The notes below the pieces were generated by a model, which saw only the letters and a list, made by a program, of their open reading frames with translations, was not told where the DNA came from and ran no database searches. From the NCBI RefSeq assembly GCF_029207565.1, contig NZ_JANCMW010000002.1, positions 124,001-188,000 of the forward strand: a stretch of DNA of 64,000 nt. The letters run 5' to 3'. Below, piece after piece: positions 59,270-64,000 of the stretch. The DNA comes from Marinobacter iranensis. GTDB taxonomy: Bacteria; Pseudomonadota; Gammaproteobacteria; Pseudomonadales; Oleiphilaceae. Positions within the stretch are counted from its first letter, which is position 1, and every line of letters starts with the position of its first letter. The position numbers and the translations under genes are program-made.

Positions 59270-61009
59270 TCAGGGCGTGGTCGCAGCCACCTCGGCCTTG
59301 CCAGTCTTGACCATCGCGTAACCAAATCCGATCACCAGCGAGCCAATGGCAATGGCCGCCACATAGGGCAGCACCGCGCTCACCGCATTGGGAATGGCAA
59401 GTACGAACAGGCCGCCGTGGGGCGCCATGAGTTTGACGGCGAACAGCATGGACAGCGCACCAGTGATAGCACCACCCACCATGCACACCGGAATCACCCG
59501 CAGCGGGTCCTTGGCCATGAAGGGGATAGCGCCTTCGGAGATAAAGCACAGCCCCAGCACAAACGACGCCCGCCCGGCCTGCCGTTCGGCTTCGGCAAAC
59601 TTGGCGCGTGCCACAAAGCTGGCCACACCCATGCCGATGGCCGGCACCATGCCAGCGGCCATGATCGCCGCCATGGGGGCCGAGCCACCGCTGCCTTCCG
59701 ACAGCAGGCCCACGCCAAAGGTGTAGGCGGCCTTGTTCACCGGCCCGCCCAGGTCAAAGCACATCATGGCGCCGAGAATGCCGCCCAGCAGGATGGCGTT
59801 GGTGGTGCCCATGCCCTCCAGGAAGCCGGTCAGTGCATCCATAAGCGCAGCGGCGGGCTCACCGATCACATAGATCATACCCAGGCCCGTCACCAGGCTG
59901 GCCAGTAGCGGGATGATCAGGATGGGTTTGAGGGATTCGATGCTCTCCGGCATCGGCAGCTTCTGGCTGATGAAGCGGGCGACGTAGCCGGCCAGGAAAC
60001 CGGCAATAATGCCACCAAGAAAACCGGCACCAAGGGTGCTCGCCAGGTAACCGCCAATCATACCCGGCGCCAGGCCAGGCCGGTCAGCGATGGACCAGGC
60101 GATATAACCGGCCAGCAGCGGGATCATCAGTTGGAAGGCGGTACCGCCGCCAATCTGCATCAGTGCTGCGGCCAGGGTGCCTTCCTCTTCAAAGGCATCA
60201 ATGCCGAACACAAACGACAGGGCGATCAGCAGGCCACCGGCCACCACCATGGGCAGCATGAAGGACACGCCGGTCAGCAGGTGCTTGTAGGGGCCGTGTT
60301 TCTCGCCACCTCCCGCTGAGGCCGCTTTCTTCCAGCCTTCCTCGACGGTGGCATTGGCCAATGCCTCATCAATGGTTGGCCCTGGCTTTTTCAGGGCATT
60401 ACCGGTGGAGGTGCGCCATAGGGGCTTGCCGGCAAAGCGGCTGGGGTCCACCTCGATATCGCAGGCCAGGATCACCACATCCGCCGCCTCGATTTCTTCC
60501 GCGGTCAGCGGGTCCTGGGCGCCCACGGAGCCCTGGGTTTCCACCCGTATCTGGTGGCCCGCTGCCGTGGCGGCACCGGTCAGAGCCTCTGCCGCCATGA
60601 AGGTGTGGGCAACACCGGTGGGGCAGGCGGTGACGGCGACAATGCGCTTGCCGGCGGAGTCAGGGGCAGCGACTTCCGGTTCGGATGTCTCAGATGGTTG
60701 GTAGGGCTCGGCCAGTTCTTCTGCCTGATCAAGCACTGCCGCCGGATCTGGCAGAGCGGCCGTTACCTGAATCTGGTAGAGGCGCTTGCCGGCATAGGCG
60801 TTCAGATCCGTCGGTGTTCCCGTCGCGGCAATCACCAGATCCGCCGAAGCGATGACGTCTTCGGACAGGGCAGGCGCCTCTTGCTGCGGATTGCGAATGT
60901 CGGTGCTGGTCTCCCAGCCTTTCTGCTGTGCCGCACGTTCCAAGGCCCGGGCCGCCAGGAAGCTGGTGGCAACGCCCTGGGGGCAGGCAGTAACGATGAT
61001 CAGTTTCAT
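59270..61009 (-). CDS. fruA: Fructose-specific PTS enzyme IIB'BC
   Basis: A 579-residue membrane permease that imports and phosphorylates fructose to fructose 1-phosphate. Two IIB domains come first: the N-terminal one has TACPQGVATSFLAA, the second VTACPTGVAHTFMAA with the phospho-accepting Cys at about 129. A linker then leads to a IIC domain from about residue 235 with ten or so membrane helices. ATG 61009 overlaps the fruK stop as ATGA and has GGAG upstream; an open extension lies in fruK. It is the last gene of fruBKA. Confidence 0.94.
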   Translation of the reverse strand: MKLIIVTACPQGVATSFLAARALERAAQQKGWETSTDIRNPQQEAPALSEDVIASADLVIAATGTPTDLNAYAGKRLYQIQVTAALPDPAAVLDQAEELAEPYQPSETSEPEVAAPDSAGKRIVAVTACPTGVAHTFMAAEALTGAATAAGHQIRVETQGSVGAQDPLTAEEIEAADVVILACDIEVDPSRFAGKPLWRTSTGNALKKPGPTIDEALANATVEEGWKKAASAGGGEKHGPYKHLLTGVSFMLPMVVAGGLLIALSFVFGIDAFEEEGTLAAALMQIGGGTAFQLMIPLLAGYIAWSIADRPGLAPGMIGGYLASTLGAGFLGGIIAGFLAGYVARFISQKLPMPESIESLKPILIIPLLASLVTGLGMIYVIGEPAAALMDALTGFLEGMGTTNAILLGGILGAMMCFDLGGPVNKAAYTFGVGLLSEGSGGSAPMAAIMAAGMVPAIGMGVASFVARAKFAEAERQAGRASFVLGLCFISEGAIPFMAKDPLRVIPVCMVGGAITGALSMLFAVKLMAPHGGLFVLAIPNAVSAVLPYVAAIAIGSLVIGFGYAMVKTGKAEVAATTP

Positions 61010-61980
61010 AATGGTATCTCCCCGTTGTTGTTTTGCCCGGGCCAGGGGGTGAAGAGAGTGACGCGGGTGTTCTGGATCAGTTGGGTGAAGTCGTCGGCCT
61101 GCGGGTCGCCAACGCCAACGTGGCGTACACATTCCGCGGATAGCGCCGTGGCCGTAGACAACACCTGTTCAGGATGGTGGTGTTCGAGAAGTCCGTGGAT
61201 CATGCCAGCCAGCAGCGTGTCGCCGGCGCAAACCGTGCTGGTGACGGTCACCCGGGGCGGTGAGGCCAGCCAGTTGCCCTGCGGTGACAGCCAGAGCACG
61301 CCTTCTTCTCCCATGGAGATCACCACATCGGCAATGCCAGTGGCCTGGAGCGAGCGGGCCGCTTCGGCGATGGCATCCAGGCTTCCCAGCGGGCGGCCAG
61401 CCCACTCGGCCAGTTCATCCACGTTGGGCTTGATACCGTCTGGCAATGCCTCAAGCCCGGCTTTCAGGGCCGGGCCGCTGGTGTCCAGCCATACGGGAAT
61501 ATGGGCTGCCCGCACCAGGCTGATCAGTTCAGCCAGGGCATCGGTCGGGAAGCCGCCGGGCAGGCTGCCGGCAATGACAACGGCGTTATAGTCAGTCAGC
61601 AGCTCGTCAAGACGGGCTTTAAGCCGGCCAAGTGCCTCCGGGGAGACATCGAATCCCGGGCCGTTCAGATCCGTTACCCGGCCGCCGTCTTCGGCGATCT
61701 TTACATTGATGCGGTTCTGGCCGGGAACGCGGATAAAACGGTCTTCGAGAGTTTCGGATGCGAACAGGCGCTCGAAGGGGGCTGCGTTGATCTCGCCCAG
61801 CAGGCCGGACACGGTTACGGTGTGACCAAGCCGGGCCAGCACCCGGCCAAGGTTGATGCCTTTGCCGGCTGCATCCAGGCGTGTGGTCCGTGAGCGGTTT
61901 ACGCTACCCGGGTTAAACGTGCCGGTTTCAACGTTCAGGTCCAGCGCCGGATTCAGGGTGATGGTGAGTATGCGTGCCAT
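61006..61980 (-). CDS. fruK: 1-phosphofructokinase
   Basis: A 324-residue PfkB-family kinase making fructose 1,6-bisphosphate from fructose 1-phosphate. N-terminal ILTITLNPALDLNVE and AGKGINLGRVLARLG are the substrate loop; the catalytic-Asp motif near residue 255 reads TVCAGDTLLAGM, where most relatives have GAGD, so a Cys replaces the first Gly while the Asp stays. It overlaps fruB by 1 bp and fruA by 4 bp. Confidence 0.94.
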   Translation of the reverse strand: MARILTITLNPALDLNVETGTFNPGSVNRSRTTRLDAAGKGINLGRVLARLGHTVTVSGLLGEINAAPFERLFASETLEDRFIRVPGQNRINVKIAEDGGRVTDLNGPGFDVSPEALGRLKARLDELLTDYNAVVIAGSLPGGFPTDALAELISLVRAAHIPVWLDTSGPALKAGLEALPDGIKPNVDELAEWAGRPLGSLDAIAEAARSLQATGIADVVISMGEEGVLWLSPQGNWLASPPRVTVTSTVCAGDTLLAGMIHGLLEHHHPEQVLSTATALSAECVRHVGVGDPQADDFTQLIQNTRVTLFTPWPGQNNNGEIPL

Positions 61981-64000
61981 TACAGCGTCTCCAGGGCGTC
62001 GCGCACCTCGGCTGCGGTGGCTTTGCCCAGGGCCAGTTTCGCCTGCTCACGGGCGTGTTCCCGGCTCAAACCGCGAATGCAGGCTTTCACCAAGGGCACC
62101 CGACGGCTGGTGACCGACAATTCATCCACATCCAGGCCCAGTAATACCGGAATGGCCTGGGGGTCGGAAGCCAGTTCGCCGCAGATACCCACCCAGCGCT
62201 GGTGGGCGTGGGCGGCTTCCACCGTCATGCGGATCAGTTGCAGTACCGACGGATGCAGGCCGTCGGATTCAGCCGAGAGCTGGCCATGGCCGCGATCAAT
62301 CGCCAGGGTGTACTGGGTGAGGTCATTGGTGCCTACCGAGAAGAAATCCACTTCCGGCGCCAGGGTGTGAGCCAGCAGGGCACAGGAAGGCACTTCAATC
62401 ATCACGCCCACCTGCAGGCCCTGGCAGGGAATTTCGGCGCGTACCCGCTCGACAATGGCCTTGGCCGCGCGGAACTCTTCCAGGTCCTTGACCATGGGAA
62501 ACATGATCCGCAGCGGGCGGTTGTCGGCCGCCGTCAGTAGCGCACGGATCTGGGTTTCCAGTATTTCCGGACGGGTCAGCGACAGGCGAATGCCACGCAG
62601 CCCGAGGAACGGGTTGTCCTCGTGGGGCAGAGGCCAGTAGTCCAGTGGCTTGTCACCGCCCACGTCCAGGGTGCGTGCCACCAGCGGCAGGCCGTCGAGG
62701 GCGTCGAAGGCGTGGCGGTATTCCTTCACCTGGGTGTCCAGGTCCGGCGCTTCCGGGTGCTCCATGAAGATGAACTCGGTGCGCAGCAGGCCAATGCCAT
62801 CGGCGCCCCGGTCCACGGCGTCCGGTGTGTGGGCGGTATTTCCGAGGTTAGCGCAGACGTCGATGGTGTGGCCATCGGTGGTGGTGGCCGGCTCATTGCG
62901 GCATTCATGGGCCTGTGCCTGCAGGCGGGTGAGCTGATCCAGCCGGCGGTTGATGCGGTCGCGGCGCTCGGCGCCTGGGTTGGGTACCAGGCAGCCGCGC
63001 TCACCGTCAACCACAAGGTCGGTGCCATCGCTGATGGTCAGGATACGGTTTCCGGCCCCGACCACGGCGGGCAGTCCCAGCGCACGGGCCAGAATGGCGC
63101 TGTGGGACGTGGCGCCGCCACGGGCTGTAATCAGGCCACGAACCCGCTGGGTATCCAGCCTTGCCACGTCGGATGGGCCAAGGTCGTCCGCCACCAGCAC
63201 ATAGGGTTCATCCGGCGGCGTGGGCATGGCCACCCCACAGAGGTTGGCCAGCACGCGTCGGCCAACATCCCGCAAGTCTGCTGCCCGTTCCGCAAGCAGC
63301 CGGTCGGCCAGGGCCTCCTGGGCCCGGGCTGCGGTATCAATCGCCCGCCACCAGCCGGCCTCGGCGGAAGCACCTTCGTTGATGGCTTCCAGGGCGGCCT
63401 GGTAAAGATCGTCGTCCTGCAGCATTTCCACATGTACCGACAGTATAGGCGCCGCCTCTCCGCCTTCGGCCTGGCGAATCAGCGTGCGCAGTTGGCCATC
63501 GGCTTCATCGATGGCGCGGCCAAGGCGTGCAGTCTGCTCATTGGCATCGCTGGCGGTGGCGGGGTAGTCCAGGGTTGGCTGGCGCATCACGAAGGCCGGT
63601 GCCAGTGCCAGGCCGGGTGAGGCGGCCACGGCTTTCAGGGGCTCGTCGTCGGCCAACGGCTCTGGTGCGGATTCCGGCTCCGCTGACTCCGGCTGGCTCT
63701 CGTGATGTCGCAGTGGGGATACTGTTTCCCCAAGCCCGTCGCTGATGGCCTGGCAAACCGCCTTTACCGCCTGTTCTGCGTCGTCGCCGGTTGCGGAGAT
63801 GATCAGGGTCTGCCCCCGCCGGGCGCCGAGGCCGATGATGCGCGTGAGACTGATGGCGGAGACGGAATTGCCGTCGCCCTCTGCCAGGCGGATGCGGATA
63901 TCGGCGTTGTGTTGCCGGGCTTCCTGAACCAGTTGTTTGGCGGGCCGGGCGTGAAGGCCGTGGGTATTCAGCAGCCTTACCCGCTCGCTGACCGCATTGG
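61980..64000 (-). CDS. fruB: Fructose PTS fusion: IIA (off-edge) - HPr - enzyme I (partial)
   Basis: The reverse strand is open from the right edge to a stop at 61980. The edge part reads as an HPr domain with NTHGLHARPAKQL (phospho-His) and ISLTRIIGLGARRGQTL; a Glu/Pro/Ser linker follows, then enzyme I beginning VAASPGLALAPAFV with GGATSHSAILARALGLPAVVG (phospho-His), and the PEP-binding barrel with LRTEFIFMEHPEAPD, FLGLRGIRLSL and FFSVGTNDLTQYTLAIDR. The N-terminal IIA-Fru domain expected for the 3-domain FruB is outside the window. It makes the fructose system independent of general PTS proteins. Confidence 0.95.
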   Translation of the reverse strand, partial: NAVSERVRLLNTHGLHARPAKQLVQEARQHNADIRIRLAEGDGNSVSAISLTRIIGLGARRGQTLIISATGDDAEQAVKAVCQAISDGLGETVSPLRHHESQPESAEPESAPEPLADDEPLKAVAASPGLALAPAFVMRQPTLDYPATASDANEQTARLGRAIDEADGQLRTLIRQAEGGEAAPILSVHVEMLQDDDLYQAALEAINEGASAEAGWWRAIDTAARAQEALADRLLAERAADLRDVGRRVLANLCGVAMPTPPDEPYVLVADDLGPSDVARLDTQRVRGLITARGGATSHSAILARALGLPAVVGAGNRILTISDGTDLVVDGERGCLVPNPGAERRDRINRRLDQLTRLQAQAHECRNEPATTTDGHTIDVCANLGNTAHTPDAVDRGADGIGLLRTEFIFMEHPEAPDLDTQVKEYRHAFDALDGLPLVARTLDVGGDKPLDYWPLPHEDNPFLGLRGIRLSLTRPEILETQIRALLTAADNRPLRIMFPMVKDLEEFRAAKAIVERVRAEIPCQGLQVGVMIEVPSCALLAHTLAPEVDFFSVGTNDLTQYTLAIDRGHGQLSAESDGLHPSVLQLIRMTVEAAHAHQRWVGICGELASDPQAIPVLLGLDVDELSVTSRRVPLVKACIRGLSREHAREQAKLALGKATAAEVRDALETL

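Overview
The window is a compact gammaproteobacterial chromosome segment of roughly 57-60% G+C by eye. Gene order (rpe-gph-trpEGDC, amgK-murU beside lptD-surA-pdxA-rsmA-apaH, slmA, a PA0069-type radical SAM gene) and protein sequences point to Marinobacter or a close marine relative. That assignment is inference from content; there is no rRNA or tRNA gene here.

Layout. 1-5.2 kb: a desaturase / lipase / short-chain dehydrogenase gene set divergent from an AraC regulator, then a GST and a META-domain lipoprotein. 5.2-9.3 kb: an orphan periplasmic binding protein and the glycine betaine transporter proXWV. 9.6-12.8 kb: an M14 peptidase, an alpha/beta hydrolase, a GST and a DUF4202 protein. 12.9-19.1 kb: rpe-gph-trpE-trpG-trpD-trpC. 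19.2-31.2 kb: DUF3530, an orphan PAAR tip, a TerB-J-domain protein, cell-wall recycling murU/amgK, then lptD-surA-pdxA-rsmA-apaH-DUF423-thiS-thiG. 31.3-36.4 kb: slmA, an IMPase-family phosphatase, an aminotransferase, a second orphan binding protein and the decayed remains of a lipase / lipase-chaperone pair. 36.1-40.6 kb: an RND efflux operon (adaptor, permease, DUF3301). 40.9-48.9 kb: a J-domain protein, a secretin-domain protein, DAHP synthase with an attenuator leader, LysE, a lipoamide-dehydrogenase-like enzyme, Dps and a large lipoprotein. 48.9-54.6 kb: a coupled FAD reductase / cyclopropane-synthase-like pair and a TRAP transporter. 54.8-64 kb: an SOS-boxed radical SAM gene, a possible integron-type VOC cassette, a GH84 enzyme, a SIMPL protein and the fructose PTS operon fruBKA, which runs off the right edge.

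Two things stand out. First, DAHP synthase, the entry step to all aromatic amino acids, is preceded by a 24-codon reading frame with eight Phe/Trp/Tyr codons in ten positions. A set of mutually exclusive hairpins and a strong intrinsic terminator follow it, so it looks like a transcription attenuator sensing all three aromatics at once. Second, six intergenic palindromes share a conserved central core of about 50-58 bp, but each has its own unrelated 23-29 bp arms that are perfectly or almost perfectly complementary within the copy. Four of them sit in and around the trp operon. Their arms must be produced or maintained by something that copies local sequence in inverted form, or by strong structural selection.
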